Positions 44,524 through 56,423 of a stretch of DNA of 64,000 bases are shown here, piece by piece. Source of the DNA: Euglena gracilis. Taxonomy: Eukaryota; Euglenida; Euglenophyceae; Euglenales. A program made the translations under genes and the position numbers. The stretch lies in NCBI GenBank assembly GCA_039621445.1, contig CP154955.1:2386619-2450618 (forward strand). Reading direction: 5' to 3'. The notes beneath the pieces are model-generated. The model was not told the DNA's origin. It saw only the letters and a list, made by a program, of their open reading frames with translations, and made no database searches. Numbering within the stretch: position 1 is the first letter of the stretch; each line of letters begins with the position of its first letter.

Positions 44524-46534
44524 TTCCATGTAGTCTTTCAAAATGCATGCCACAAATCCAGCACTGTGCATTGCATATTTCTGCCCCTTCACATTCCGCG
44601 TCCCAGACGAACGCCGAGCACGGTTCACGGCCATCTTTGAGGGTTTGACTGGCATTAGAAAGGGTCTGGAAGGGAACCCGGTCGAATATTTCCCCCCCCC
44701 TGGGTTTTGGTCTCCGTGGGGGGGGAATAAACAACCATAGATAGTACCCAGTAACTCGGGCCTGGCGGAGAGCTGGGGGTCAACCCAGGGTGATTCGGAA
44801 ACTAGAAATCCAGTAGCTCGCGACTGAAAAAAAAATTCTGGGAACCGGGCCGGGATCATGGTGATAATCCGCGGTTTTCACGGTCTACCCAGAGGGGGGG
44901 GGGGCGGGGGAGGGTGGGGGGTTGGACCCCCCCTTTTCCCCAGGGGCAAGCTTCGCTCTTACTCTAAAGAGATAAGAGCTCAGCGACCCCCCCCCATATA
45001 AGACCCCCCCTAGGATTTTGACTCCCGAGGGGGGTTCTTATATGGGGGGCATGGTATTTTCATCCATTTTGTGCCATATTAGGCCATTTCGGGCCCTTAA
45101 TGACCAATCGGTATATTCAGCAATGTTTGAAGACATACAGGCGAGATATAGGTATAGGTATAGGTATAAGTGGTGGACATATAGAGGGTATTCCCCCCGT
45201 GACACCCCCGGGCATCATGGGTCATGATGGGCCATCAGGGGTCATGATGGGCCATCAGGGGTCATGATGGGCCATCAGGGGTCATGATGGGCATCATGAC
45301 CCCATGACCCATAATGGCCGTCATGGCCATGATGGGCCGGGGGGTCGAAAAACGCCCATTTTCGGCTCGAAAACACCTTTTCTGGGTCCGGGAGGCCAAA
45401 AAGCATGGTTTTGGGCAAAAAAAATCTCCGATTTTTTTCGACTCTTTTGGCCGAAAACGGCTAAGTCCACCAGTGGAAAAAGTGTACAAAATGGCCTCGT
45501 TGGCCGAAAATGGGCATATCTCAGGCTGGGCGGGGAGTTGCGGGGAAATCAAAATACCAGTTGATGGGGCGTTCCAAGGGCTTCAAATTAGGTATCCGGA
45601 CATTTCCTTTGATTTGGCTTCATTTTGGAGATATTTTAAAAATTGACATTTTTTTGGCCGAAATGGCAGAGTCCAAAGGGGGGGGGGGCTTAAAAAGGGT
45701 GGGCGGGCCGATCCTACCCAGTTTAGACCCCTTCGCGCGTGAATAACTCGGGCCTGGCGGGGAGTTGGGGGTCAAACCCAGGTGATTCGGAAACTAGAAA
45801 TCCAGTCGCTCGCGACTGAAAAAAATTTCGGGAACTGGGCCGGGATCATGGTGATAATCCGTCGGTTCCCGAGGTGGCCCTGAGGGGGGGGTTTCAGGGG
45901 GGTTTTCCCCCAGGGGTAAGCTTCGCTCTTACCCATAAAGGGATAAGAGCTCAGCGACCCCCCATACCCCCCATACCCCCCCCACACCCCAGGTATGGGG
46001 GCCCTCCTTTGTGCAATATGTGGCTAAAAGAGGCCGAAAGCTGGCAGGGGCAGCCAAAAGTGCGCAAAAGTGGAGCATCACTGGTGAAAAATGGGCAAAA
46101 GTGCTTAAATGTACATTGCATTGTCGTGGCATTCACCCATTTTTTTTTATTGGCACACCACCCTCCCCCCACCTGTGGCCAGCTATTTGCCGACCAGGGC
46201 CAACCAGGGCCGACTTGAGCACCAAAATGGGAAGTAACCTTATTCACCTGCATGCAGCGCCGAAGGCACCCCCCCCCCCAATTGCCGAAACTCATTGATT
46301 TTGAACCACTTTTGACTCAAGTGGCCAGAGTGACCAACCCCCCCCCCCCCCGAGAGTGAGAAGGAGGTTGTGTTGAAGGAGCTAATGGTTTTGGTCAAGC
46401 GGCTGGCTTGCTTTTTTTTTGAAAATGGAAAGTGAACCCCCCTAAGCTGGGACGGGGGCGACTGCCTGCCATCGCTGAGCAGCAGAAGTGGGCCAACAGG
46501 TGGGCCAAAGGAAGGCCTGCTTGCTGCGTTTCAG
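44524..46534. repeat. Dispersed repeats and minisatellites, no gene
   Basis: CATAAAGGGATAAGAGCTCA blocks near 44960 and 45930; (GGGTCATGATGGGCCATCAG)n at 45215-45300; repeats B and A at 45340-45790; a GCCAACCAGGGCCGACTTG block near 46195 related to 60930 and 61690. Confidence 0.6.
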
Positions 46535-46673
46535 GCGGGCCGTTCCATTCCCCATGCACGCCGGATGAGCCCCTCTGGCTGTCTTCTGGGCTGTCCTCCG
46601 AGCTGTGGCTGGGGATGAGCCGGCACGGCGCAGCCAACGAAGATGATGAGGCACTGGGCCATGCCAGTGCTGA
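46535..46673 (+). CDS. Candidate exon, gene 1 (unidentified)
   Basis: Preceded by GCTTGCTGCGTTTCAG and ended by GA/GTGAGT, both good splice signals. The frame reads GGPFHSPCTPDEPLWLS...WLGMSRHG and an acidic NEDDEALG. No family recognised. The phase does not match the next candidate at 47031, so an exon may be missing or one call is wrong. The open frame on the opposite strand is a (GT)n and GC artefact. Confidence 0.4.
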
Positions 46674-46714
46674 GTGAGTGAGTGAGTTAGTGAATGAAAT
46701 GTATGTATGCATAG

Positions 46715-46790
46715 TATGTGTGTGTATGCGCGCGCGCGCGCGTGTGTGTGTGCGTGCGTGTGTGTGCGCGCGCGTGTGCGTGTGTATTTG
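46715..46790. repeat. (GT)n/(GC)n microsatellite
   Basis: Alternating purine-pyrimidine tract with Z-DNA potential just after the exon. Confidence 0.9.
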
Positions 46791-47030
46791 CTGCAGTTTG
46801 TGTTCCACATTCGGAGGCAGGGGGTCGTTTGGATGAGGCGCCCTGGTCCATTAGGGCAGGCCGAAGGGCTGACAACACATAGTCCAATACATACGCTACT
46901 GCTGCTTGCCTGCCTGGGGGACAGGTCAGGGTGGTGTGGCTTCGGGAACTGATCTGCCGGGTGCGCCTGAGTTTGTTGTTGCCGCTGAAACCACTCCCCC
47001 CCCCCCGCCCCCAATGAGGCAGGTGCTCAG

Positions 47031-47199
47031 CAGCGGTGTGTGCTGGACCCGTTCGGCCCGCCGGTCGGGGCGGCATTCGCGCAGCGCGGCGGGCGGAAGC
47101 GGCCCTCCCCCGACGGGCCCCCGAAGTCGCCCCCACCGGCGGAGGCGGGCGGCGGCGGACAGCCGGCCGTCACGGCGACGGTGCGGGTCGAATTTCCAG
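47031..47199 (+). CDS. Candidate exon, gene 1 (Pro/Gly-rich)
   Basis: After GGTGCTCAG the frame reads RCVLDPFGPPVGAAFAQRGG, a proline/glycine-rich stretch, then AVTATVRVEFPG before a weak CCAG/GTTTCC. GC content is far above the surroundings, like other exons here. The end is uncertain. Confidence 0.35.
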
Positions 47200-49063
47200 G
47201 TTTCCTTGCACGGCCAAGAGAACGCACACGCTTTATCAGTCTCTCGCAAAAGAGGTTCGGACAAGAGAGCGAGGGAAAATTTTAGAATTAGAGTTGCTTA
47301 CAATTGCTCTGGTTGCGCTCCAGTATGCGTAAAATTTGCCTGCATTTTCAGGGGTCCCGTCCCCAGTTTTGGAGTTGCTCAAATTTGGGGGTTGCTTAAT
47401 TTTGAAGGGGTTGATTAAATTTTGGTGTTTTTTTATTAAAAACGTTCTTTTTTTCATTTTAAAAAGTGCTTTCTTTGTTGACTATTTGGTCCAAAATAAA
47501 AATTAACAACCTTTCGGCCTTATCTGGTGAAACCGAAATATAAGCAACAAAGTTCAAGCAACCCCTTTGGCGGATTGGCTGAAACTCAAATTTAAGTAAC
47601 GTGTTCAGGGAATTAATAAGCTGGAGGGTACCCTACCCCCGGGGGGGGGGTCCAGCCAGCCAGCAGCTCAAATCCAGCCAGCAGCCCAAATTCGGGCTGG
47701 GAGCCCCCTCCCCCCCCGGGGGTCGAGTGAAATAAAGTCGGGTCCAGCCTGGCCGGAGGCCGGCAGCCGGCTGCAGGCTGGCTAGCCAACTGGGCTGCCA
47801 ACACACCTATCCCTGCATTTTTTTCCCTCATTACAGCTTTCGCCCTCAATGTCCTGTTCCTCCAGTCCCTATCCAGCCTGGTTTTAGCATCGAGTAGGCA
47901 AAAATGTTTTAGAAATTTTTGTTTTTCATCGACCCAGCCCAGCCCAGCCCCCTCCAGCCCCGGACTCCCCCCCTCCCCCCCCCCCGTCCCGGGGGTCCAG
48001 CCAGCAGCCTTTTTGCCAGCCGGAGGCTGGACCCCCCCCGGGGGGGGGGGGGCCTTAAGAAATTCCCTGAACGTGTTGTTTAAGTTTGGGTGGGGGGTGG
48101 GCTATGCCGAACCCTGGTTGAGGTCCCAACTTCGGTGCACCTTGTTTGCACAAAAAAATGGCTGATCAACCGCCTCAATAATTTTTGCCCCCTGCAAAGT
48201 TTGCAGACCGATCTTTTTGCCCCCGAATTATTTAGGCAGTACTCAAAAGCATTGATGGACGGACCATTTGTCCAAAAAGCAGTTTGTAGCCTAATACCTT
48301 TTTGATCAATTATTACAGCTTCTGTTCATTGGACAATGATTTTCTGCTCCCGCCACCTCCAAAAGATGCATCATTTTCCCATGCATTAAAGAGGGAGGGG
48401 TCAAAGTTATCTGGAAGGATCTTTTTCGGTCTTCCCCCCTGCAACCTTACTTGGGCATGCAAATCTTTCCAGCACTGCAAAGTCACTTGGGAAAGTACGT
48501 CCCAGTGCACAATTTTCAGCCCTCAAACCGCTTCACAGATTTGCAGCAGCACAGCGCAGACTGGCAGTATCTGGACAAGAATGCTGTGGCCTCTGTCTTA
48601 GGGTGTGTGAATCCTTGATGTGTCTGCGCTGTGCTAATAGATGGTGATGGTAATGAAGCACGCTGAAATTGAATGGGATTGTCCTCCTTGTCTCGCGCAC
48701 AGCATGCAAATTTTTGTTTTCACCGAGAAGAAGTCATTTACACCTCCGACCCAAAACGGTGAAAACGGTTAAATACAAAAAAATACAACACAACACAAAA
48801 TCAATTCGATTTCCCCAAAATTAGTATTTTTCCAGTCAAGGAAAAAAATTACCCCAGACCGGCAGAAAGCTCCGGAATTTTTTTTTGCCCAAAGCAAGCC
48901 AAAAAATGCCCATTTTTGGGTTTTTGTGGGGTCAAAATTGAACAAAAAATATACATACCAAAACCCGATTCTTGTTATGAAGTGCCGAAGGAAAATTTTT
49001 TTCCAGTCGGAGAGACTGGGACCCCTGGGATGCTGGCAGGGCCAGCCAGTGGCTTTCATTCAG
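47200..49063. other. Intronic or intergenic; no exon supported
   Basis: CCAGCCAGC-type repeats with C/G runs at 47630-47780 and 47935-48060; AT-rich elsewhere. A frame at 48302-48600 is unconvincing. Confidence 0.4.
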
Positions 49064-49274
49064 CCAGTGGAAATACCTGGACCCCCCCGGTCCTCAAACG
49101 ACGGTTTGCGCTGAATGCCTCCTCCAGACGCTTCACGGCGGCGCTGCTGACCGCCAAGCCGGCGGACGTCCTCGGGTTCATGAGCGAGTGGGCCGCCGGA
49201 CGGGAGGGCCGGGCTGGTCTGCGCCCCTCTTCCCAGAATTGGAACCTGAACCTGAGCTGGTTCGCTCGGGGGCG
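49064..49274 (+). CDS. Candidate exon, gene 1: RIIa-like helix motif
   Basis: Acceptor TTTCATTCAG, donor GGCG/GTCAGT. The frame KRRFALNASSRRFTAALLTA followed by KPADVLGFMSEWAAGREGR resembles the RIIa/Dpy-30 dimerisation fold, in which a helix ending in L-x2-(K/Q)P-x-D is followed by (I/L)-x2-F. Such domains dock A-kinase-anchor helices in cilia and chromatin complexes; the match is short and no profile was run. GC3 is very high. Confidence 0.5.
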
Positions 49275-49654
49275 GTCAGTGGTCGGCGTTGAGCTCTTTG
49301 TCGAAGTCAGCCAGTCAGCAGCCACTCCGGGGGGAGGGGGTCCAATCGACACAAAAAAGGAAGAGCCATGCGACCAATTTGCAGTATAAATTTTGTCAAA
49401 TGAATGTGATGTGATCATAGTTTGCAAACAGCTTTTGGGGCCTTGTGCTGACCCAAGCGGGTGGATGACCCGGGGTATTTTTATAAGAAGCCTGCACTAC
49501 GTATCACACATTACATATTTTTCAATTACAATGTGCAGAGCTCACAATTGTTTGTTCTTCTGGTATTATTGTATGATCCATTTGCCTCTGAAACGAACTT
49601 TCCAACCGTCTTTTCCCATGAAGGTTCTCGATTCGTGTCTTTTCCGCATCGCAG

Positions 49655-49704
49655 GAGACGCCCTCAAATGGGACCCCTCCCTGGAGGCCCCCGCATCCTC
49701 CAAG
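49655..49704 (+). CDS. Candidate exon, gene 1
   Basis: Very good acceptor GTCTTTTCCGCATCGCAG and donor CAAG/GTGCGT enclose GDALKWDPSLEAPASSK. The frame stays open for 28 more codons (VRASMFGRLDEGLLQ...), so the donor could lie further on. Ends in phase 0, as the next candidate requires. Confidence 0.5.
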
Positions 49705-50134
49705 GTGCGTGCCAGCATGTTCGGCCGGCTGGACGAGGGGCTCTTGCAACCTGCGTCCCGGCCATTGATTCACTTAACGCCTGTGTGACCCCTCCGCGAG
49801 TTTCGAGAATGGGTGGGTTGGTGGGTGGGTTGGTGGGTTGGGGACACCAGACCTGACCCCCCCCCCCCGGGCCAGAAAATCCTTTCAAGGGGTTTTGGCT
49901 GATTTTGGGCGGTGGGTTTTGAGTGGACCGGAGGGGCGGGGGTCGTGTGTAGGTGGGCGTCCGAAAAACTTGGCGGGCGGGTTTGGACCTGGGGAGATAT
50001 CCCTCCGGGGGGGATCACGCAGACAGAAGTGAGTCTATGGTTCCCGGCCCACCCTTTTCTACACGTCCAGCTACACCCCGCCCAGACCCCCCCACCGCCT
50101 CCAAGGTCCAATGTCTGATGAAATCGACTTGCAG

Positions 50135-50287
50135 AAACCCATACGTTGGTTACCACTGGCGCCTGCCATCGCTGGGCATAACAAAACCATCAGGCCGGTC
50201 GCCACTGCTGCAACGCAACTTCGTTGTCTCATCTCGGATGAACATTTGCGTTTCATACCACTTTCATTCGGGGCAATCATTTCAACA
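50135..50287 (+). CDS. Candidate exon, gene 1 (weak)
   Basis: After ATCGACTTGCAG the phase-0 frame gives KPIRWLPLAPAIAG...CLISDEHLRFIPLSFG. The right border is a guess (ACA/GTTGGA). Another frame is also open, so this is the least certain exon of the chain. Confidence 0.3.
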
Positions 50288-50377
50288 GTTGGAAAGCTTG
50301 ATCACACGGGTCACATTCTGGAGCTGTAGGCTTGGACATCAATTTTGCTGGAATGGACATGGGACCCCCTCCCCAAG

Positions 50378-50502
50378 GTGCATGGGAGCCTGCCTGTAGA
50401 GCTCAGCATTGGAGCCCTTCAAGGATATTTAATGGGCCTCACCATGCCTGATGCTAACAGCATTGCCCTGAGTGCCAAGGCCATGCGGTCCCTGATCAAA
50501 AG
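50378..50502 (+). CDS. Candidate exon, gene 1
   Basis: Acceptor CCCCTCCCCAAG, donor AAAAG/GTGTGC; frame VHGSLPVELSIGALQGYLMG then LTMPDANSIALSAKAMRSLI. Leaves two bases that complete a Ser codon with the first base at 50796. Confidence 0.5.
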
Positions 50503-50795
50503 GTGTGCATTTTTTGTGCGCGCATTTGTGTGCATGTGCATGCATCCCTGAATGTATGTGTTGTGTTGTGTTGTTGCACGTTGTTCTGTTGTTTTGTTTG
50601 CGCACATGTGCAAATCTAAATTCTGCAACGATCCAAAAAATAATGCATTTGCCCAGCAAGCCCAGGTATGCAATTTGTCACCTCCCCAACCATTCCACTC
50701 AGTCCAGTCAACCACAGCCAGTCAGCCATTTATCATGGCAACCATTGGACTATGGGACACTGTTGAGAGGTGCAGTTCTTCATGTTGTCTCCCAG

Positions 50796-50913
50796 TATGG
50801 ACCGTTTTCTAGAATCTTACCAGGTTTCAGCTTGGAGGTCAGCCACTGATTTGGAGCAAGAAAAAAACCCTTTTATGCGACAGAATAGCATCATTTTGGC
50901 AGTTTTTCTGAAG
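50796..50913 (+). CDS. Candidate exon, gene 1
   Basis: Acceptor CATGTTGTCTCCCAG; frame MDRFLESYQVSAWRSATDLE then KNPFMRQNSIILAVFLK to AAG/GTGAAT. Phases agree with both neighbours (one base in, none over). Confidence 0.5.
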
Positions 50914-51017
50914 GTGAATGACTTGCAGACACCAAGTCTTTGTGGCCTTCGAGGTTCACAAATGCTATGAAATGCTGAGCACCTTCCTTGGTGAACGAAT
51001 TGTCGAATGATTTTGAG

Positions 51018-51139
51018 CCGGCATCCTCTCGAGCCCACCAAACGAAGCCTGCCTACAACGTGCCGGACACACCCCTGGACCGCGCCTACGCGGGCGCGGT
51101 GTACGCCTACACGTGCGAGCTGTACGACGTGGAGCCCCG
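51018..51139 (+). CDS. Candidate exon, gene 1
   Basis: Acceptor GAATGATTTTGAG; frame PASSRAHQTKPAYNVPDTPL then DRAYAGAVYAYTCELYDVEP, donor CCCCG/GTGGGG. The two left-over bases CG join C at 52392 to keep Arg. The AVYAYT-x-ELY run faintly recalls the first helix of ADP-ribosyltransferases, but the following exon does not continue that fold. Confidence 0.6.
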
Positions 51140-51479
51140 GTGGGGGATCGGGGAGGGTCAGGGCTTGACGAGGTGGATTTGTACCCCACAAGCACCCCAA
51201 GGGTTCATACCTGAACAGCGTCGTCCTATTAGTTTTTTTTTTGTGGACCTCGGCTTTCCCTTTCGTGGTATTTAGCAAGATTGGAAGCCTCTGGCACAAA
51301 GCTGGAAGCACCGCTTTCCGTGTTTATGCCATCATAGCAGGTTACAAGTTTGTTTGTTTTTCTATTTGCATTTTAAGTTGTTTTTTTTTGTTGCATCATG
51401 AGGTGTTTTGTGCAGCTGAAGAAGGTCTTTGTTTTAGGAGTGTCACACAGACAATTATTAATATTTTCATATCTTACGA

Positions 51480-51560
51480 CACACATGCACGCAAGCACAC
51501 ATGCACACATGCACTGTGTAAGCGCGCGTGTGTGTATGTGTGGGTGGGTCGTAGCACGCA
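51480..51560. repeat. (CACACATG)n-like microsatellites in an intron
   Basis: CA/TG-rich runs here and a pure (CA)n at 52060-52145; no exon between 51140 and 52391 is supported. Confidence 0.8.
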
Positions 51561-52079
51561 CAGCACGCAACCACAGACACATGGATATATGTGCCATGTA
51601 TTTTCATGTGCTATGTATTCTCATATGCCTTGTATTCTCATATGCCATGTATTCTCACAGGTACACACACATGCGTCGTGTGTTTATGCACTCTGTTCTA
51701 AGAGTCACAAGGGCAACCACAAGCGCAACGTCCATTTCTTGAAGCACAAAAGTGCATGAAAGTATCTTGCACCGTTATTTTACGCTGCCAAGTATTTCAT
51801 GTCCCTGAACGGCCAGGTCCTCAGGCATTGGTGCCCAGTAGTCTGGTCCAGCCTGGGAGGTGGGGTCACCTGAAATAGTTCTCCTGTCGTGTCTCAAGAA
51901 TGCATGCATGAGGGCTTTGGGAATGCAAATGTGTGTATTCACGTACATATACACTTGTGTATATGTTTGTACATTTTTGTGTGTGTTTGTGTGCAACACA
52001 TGTGTTTTCCTGTGCCTACAGACCTGCCACTCACTCACCCACCCACTCAACCACCCACCCACCCACACACACAGACAAA

Positions 52080-52112
<33 letters not shown>

Positions 52113-52391
52113 CACACACACATGCACACACACACATACACACACGCGCATGCACTCACGCATGCACGCACGCACGCGGCACGCGCACACAAAATATATG
52201 CTCACATGTATGCTGCATCACACAGTTAGAAAAAAAACCTATACTATTGCCCATCATTTCATAATGACAATGTCTTTGTTGAATGGTGCCAGATGTCCCC
52301 GAGTATGAGTCCGAGTTTTTTTTGAGTCTAGCTGGATTTTTGTTGTTTGTCTCTGGATGCCCCCCCCCCGCTAAATTCAACCTCAATTTAG

Positions 52392-52554
52392 CTCATCAAG
52401 CCCTGAACGGGATGGACTTCTTGATGTCGAAGCATCTTTCGTCCTGGAGGAGGCCTACTCGTCTCCGGCTCGCCCCATCCAGCTGGCTGGTGTGCCTCCG
52501 ATCACAATTTCCTTCCCACAAGGCCATACTGAGTGGCGGTCTGATCCTTTCGGG
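52392..52554 (+). CDS. Candidate exon, gene 1
   Basis: Acceptor CCTCAATTTAG, donor GGG/GTGAGA. Frame SSSPERDGLLDVEASFVLEE then AYSSPARPIQLAGVPPITIS and EWRSDPFG. LEEAY-x(n)-I-x-L-x(n)-I-x-F has the rhythm of the second half of a WWE domain, but the two defining Trp are not visible before it, so I do not assign WWE. Confidence 0.6.
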
Positions 52555-54028
52555 GTGAGAGTTATTGACTATTTCTGACTATTGACTTTTTTGCTCCGGA
52601 TCTCCCTTTTGGAGGCACCGGAGGCACCAGAATAAATGGTCCCTTTGAACCAGTTGGGGTGAAGTGGTTGGAGTGAACGAGCACCCGATGTGTCGGAAGT
52701 GGCTGATTATTATTACCACAAATTCGTGCCACGAATAATTGTGAACAATCACGAACCAGCATGATTTTGGGGATTTTCCAAAATCACGAAAAATTACGAG
52801 TAGTCATGAATGAATGGTCACAAATAGCCACAAATAATCACGAACAATAATAAATGAGATTTTCTCCAATTTTAAGCGTGTCCCTCTGAATATGGCTTTT
52901 TTATCAAATCTCAATTTCCCTCAACGGGAAAGCAAACATGGACAAGAGGTGATGATTGCTCTCTTCCTTGCCATTTGCTATCTGCCACCCTCTCTCCTCT
53001 TCATGTGCCCTCCCCTCTGTCCATCATCATTACCAGAGTCATCTCCTCACTTGTTTTATTCCTAATTTGGTGTTGGGCAGAGCTGGCATGCTGCACAATG
53101 TTGCGCTGTCCCAGAGGTCAGAGGAGCATGACAAGTGCTGGCAAAGATGATTCGACTTGGACGGACTGTGAGCTGGTGAAACCTGGCGTCAAGAAGCGGG
53201 CCACGAGGGCATGTTTTAATGAATGGGGAATCATGAATATCTTTTTTTTCATTGTTGGCCACTTTTTATCTTTTTTTTTGACTTAATTGTCAGCAGCTTT
53301 GGGCCCATTCCATCATCCATTTTTATTTATCTGGACCAGCTGTCAACCATTTTTTACACAATCATTTTCGGCCATTTCAGGCTACTTTGGGTTGGTTTTG
53401 GGTTGGTTTGGCTTTCCGTCTTGTTTCTGCTGTCCTCCTTGAACAAGCCCCAAGCTCTCACCATCCTTCAGATTTTTTTTTCTGCAAAATTCTGCAATTT
53501 TCTCAATAATACGTCCAAAATACCACAAAGTACCGCAAAATTGTTTTGTAGTATTGATGTGTATCACTGTTTTGTGCAGGAAAAGTGAAAAACGGGCGTT
53601 AGCACGGATAATCATAAATGATCGATCACAAATGATCTCAAGCAATCACGAATAATCATGAATAATCACAAATAATCACAAATAATCGTGAATAATCACG
53701 AATAATTGCGAATCAGAACCAAAGGTCGGCAGCACCACATTGTGGGAATCCCTGCTGACTAGTTTTCAACTGCGACTGTCCTTTTTTTAAAAAAAGGAGA
53801 AGGCGATTTACTACGAACGTTCAAGACAGCACTGCTCAAGACAGATTTCTTGCTTGAATAGTCAAGTCAATAGTCAACTTCTTTTTATTTTGGATTTAAG
53901 TCCAAAACACCCCTCAAATTCTCACAATCTGTGGCGCATAATGGCAACCTGATCTCAATTGGATTTGGAAGTCTCTCGCTTTCACCCGTTTGCATTACAC
54001 ATCACCCCGCCGCTTGGCCAAGTTCAAG
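52555..54028. other. Intronic; no firm exon
   Basis: AATCACRAATAATC repeats at 52780-52850 and 53600-53710. A possible small exon follows GGTGTTGGGCAG at 53081, but its frame cannot be fixed. Confidence 0.4.
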
Positions 54029-54184
54029 CAAAGGCGATCTTTGGTGGGGGGGGTCGACCCTCTGGACCCCCTTACACGTTTTCCGACCAACCTGGCCGTC
54101 GGCCAAATTTTGCTGGCCCGTGGCACACCCCACATCTCGGGGGGCGTGGAAGTCTTGCGGCTCAAACCCACCCATCAATTGTAA
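54029..54184 (+). CDS. Candidate terminal exon, gene 1
   Basis: From GTTCAAG the phase-0 frame gives QRRSLVGGVDPLDPLTRFPT then NLAVGQILLARGTPHISGGV and LRLKPTHQL before TAA at 54182-54184. It matches the phase left by 52554. Other frames here are open but richer in Pro/Gly. Acceptor could also be 6 bases earlier. Confidence 0.45.
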   Translation, partial: QRRSLVGGVDPLDPLTRFPTNLAVGQILLARGTPHISGGVEVLRLKPTHQL

Positions 54185-54394
54185 AAGCCCAGCCATCCAT
54201 CACCCTCCAGGGGGTGAAGTTATGCAGGGGTATGGGTGGGTGGATTTTGGCCCAGGAAAAGTTCCCACCTCCCCTCCCCCGGGGGCCATTTAACCAGGTT
54301 TTGAATAGTGCTGATCTCTTAATGGGACTTGCACATAGTGGACGGCCAAAAAAACCTGGCATTGCAAGCTTCAGATTACTTATAATGATGCGCC

Positions 54395-55280
54395 GGAGGG
54401 GGGGGTCGAAAGACGCTCGTTTTGCGCCGGGGGGGGGGGTCGAAAAACGCTCGTTTTTGGCTCAAAAACAGGTTTTCCGGGTCCAGGAGGCCAAGAAACA
54501 TCGTTTCGGACAATTTTTTTTGATTTTTTCGACTTTTTTAACCAAAAATGGACGAAAACGGCTAAGTCAAAACAGGCCAAAATTGTACAAAATGGCCAAA
54601 ATTGGTCGAAAAATGGCCGTAACTCGGGCTAGGCGGGGAGTTGCAGGGAAATCAAAGTACCGCTAGATAGAGCATTTTAAGGGCTTCAATTTGGGTCTCT
54701 GGACGTTTCCTTTGATTCCCCACCATTTTTGGGCAATTTCAGAAAAATTGATTTTTTGACCCAACCGTGCTGTTTTGGACCGTAAATCGACCATATTTCG
54801 GGTTAGGTGGGGAGCTGCGGGGAAATCAAAACACCGTTGAATAGGGCGTTCTAAGGGCTTCAATTTAGGTCTCCGGACTTTTCCTTTGATTTTGCTTCAT
54901 TGTCGAGATATTTCGGAAACATCGATTTTTTGAATCAAAAACAGCCCAAAACGGCCCGAACTGGGCCGAAAAATGGCCGTAACCTGGGCTGCACAAAGAG
55001 TTGTGGGAAAAGTAAAGCATGGTTGGATAGCATTCCAAGGGCTTCATTTTTGCTCTCCGGACCGTGCAAACCGGGGATTATCACCATGACCCCGGCCTGG
55101 TTCCCGGATTTTATTTTTTAGTTGCGAGCGACTGGATTTCTAGTTTCCGAATCACCTCCGTTTGAACTCTCCGCCAGGCCCGATTTAATCATCCGCGAAG
55201 GGGTCCAAACTGGGTAGGATTGGCCCGCCCCCCCCCCCCTCTTCTGACTCTGCCATTTTGCCGCGTCCAAAAGTCGGTCA
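54395..55280 (+). repeat. Dispersed repeats B and A between the two genes
   Basis: Repeat B core at 54460-54520, then three diverged repeat A units (CTCGGGCTAGGCGGGGAG, TTTCCTTTGATT). Confidence 0.65.
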
Positions 55281-55419
55281 AAAAATGGATTTTTCGAAAA
55301 TATCTCAAGAAAACGTACATTATTTCCGGAAGTGTCCCCCCCCCCTTGGTCTGCTTGTCTGGCTGGCTGGTGCAGTTTTTTCGCCAGTGATTGGCGCGAA
55401 TTTTTTTGACCTCCAAATC

Positions 55420-55865
55420 CTACCAAGATGCCCATTTTTGACATTCTTTCAATTTTTTTTGAACAGAATCAGCTAAGAAAAGCAGATGGCCAGGTACATA
55501 ATTCATTCCCATTCGTTGGGATTCATCCCAACGAATCCATCCCAACGAATCGTCGACCAACTGCTGAAATTGCTTTTGCTCAAGTCCTCGGTTATACCAT
55601 GTGTGTTGCAGGCTCTCGTGATCAGTGAGCACCATGACTTGAGTCGTACTGCTCGCAACCAACTTCTGAATTTCTGTCATATGAGAACGATTACATACAC
55701 CGAACTCCTTGCTTCGTGCGCTCCATTTGACTGTCTTTTACCTTGTTAATCTTTTGACCGAAGAACACAAACGGGCGTAGTTCTTGGTTGGCGTCATGTT
55801 TGACTGAGAACTCCACTGATGCACTAATCACTGCTATCGACTTCCAATACGTAAGGTTTGCAATG
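55420..55865 (-). pseudogene. Decayed Ty3/gypsy RNase H fragment
   Basis: On the minus strand YVLEVDSSD then CISGVLS (about 55840) corresponds to the TDASDxxIGGVLSQ start of retrotransposon RNase H. About 130 bases later TQVMVLTDHESLQHTWYNRG and MNYVPGHLLFLADSV give the TDHxSL and Y-x-PG-x3-ADxLS blocks. A stop and frame changes separate them. No integrase or LTR is visible. Confidence 0.65.
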
Positions 55866-56065
55866 GTTCGGTATGTCGAGAGGATTTTTTTCCTGAGTTG
55901 GGGGTACCAAGTTGGTTGGGACCTGGGGGAAGGGGTCTAGCTAGTGGTTTTTTCTTGTGCCTGGCAAAATGGCTCACTGGTGGACCCCCCACTGGGGTCC
56001 TTAAACAAAAGCCTGTTCGACAGCCATGGCGCAAAAAAGCCCATCCTCCCTGCCTCACCCTGCAG

Positions 56066-56123
56066 CCGCGGACCTCCACCCCCACCGGGAGCACCTCCGC
56101 TCCAAGGCATACGTCTCTTTGAG
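56066..56123 (+). CDS. Candidate exon, gene 2 (ADP-ribosyltransferase gene)
   Basis: Strong acceptor CTCCCTGCCTCACCCTGCAG; frame ADLHPHREHLRSKAYVSL to TTTGAG/GTTTTG. Two bases remain, as needed by the exon at 56424. A start codon is not identified, so the gene begins further upstream or this is not its first exon. Confidence 0.4.
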
Positions 56124-56423
56124 GTTTTGCCGGTTCCCCCGAGGGGACTGCTGCAGCCAGCCCCGATTTTGGCCCAGCCCGGTGGCATCCCCCCTTCCCG
56201 GGGATGTGTTGGGCCAGTTGGTCTACCTCTGTTTTTTGCTGTCCGAAGAATTGTCGTCACAAAGCAAAGAAAAACAGTTGGGAAAAAGTGGAAAATTAAA
56301 AATGGTTTTTTTGGGGTTTCAGTGTTTTCACAGTTTTGTTCTTTGAAAATCGTTCATATTTTTTTTTTTGCAGTTGTCCAGCTTCGGCCAAGCTGAAGCA
56401 GGTCCAGCTTGGGTCCAGTCCAG

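Noticed and set aside
46395-47264. Several long minus-strand frames over the GC-rich 46.4-47.3 kb area
   Set aside because: Composed of translated (GT)n and Arg/Ala/Pro-rich antisense of the GC-rich exons; plus-strand splice signals fit better.
51060-51139. ADP-ribosyltransferase helix in gene 1 (AVYAYTCELY)
   Set aside because: The next in-phase exon does not continue the fold, whereas a complete set of ART blocks exists in gene 2.
52392-52554. WWE domain assignment for the exon LEEAY...ITISF
   Set aside because: Only the second half is reminiscent and the conserved Trp residues are not found in the preceding exon.
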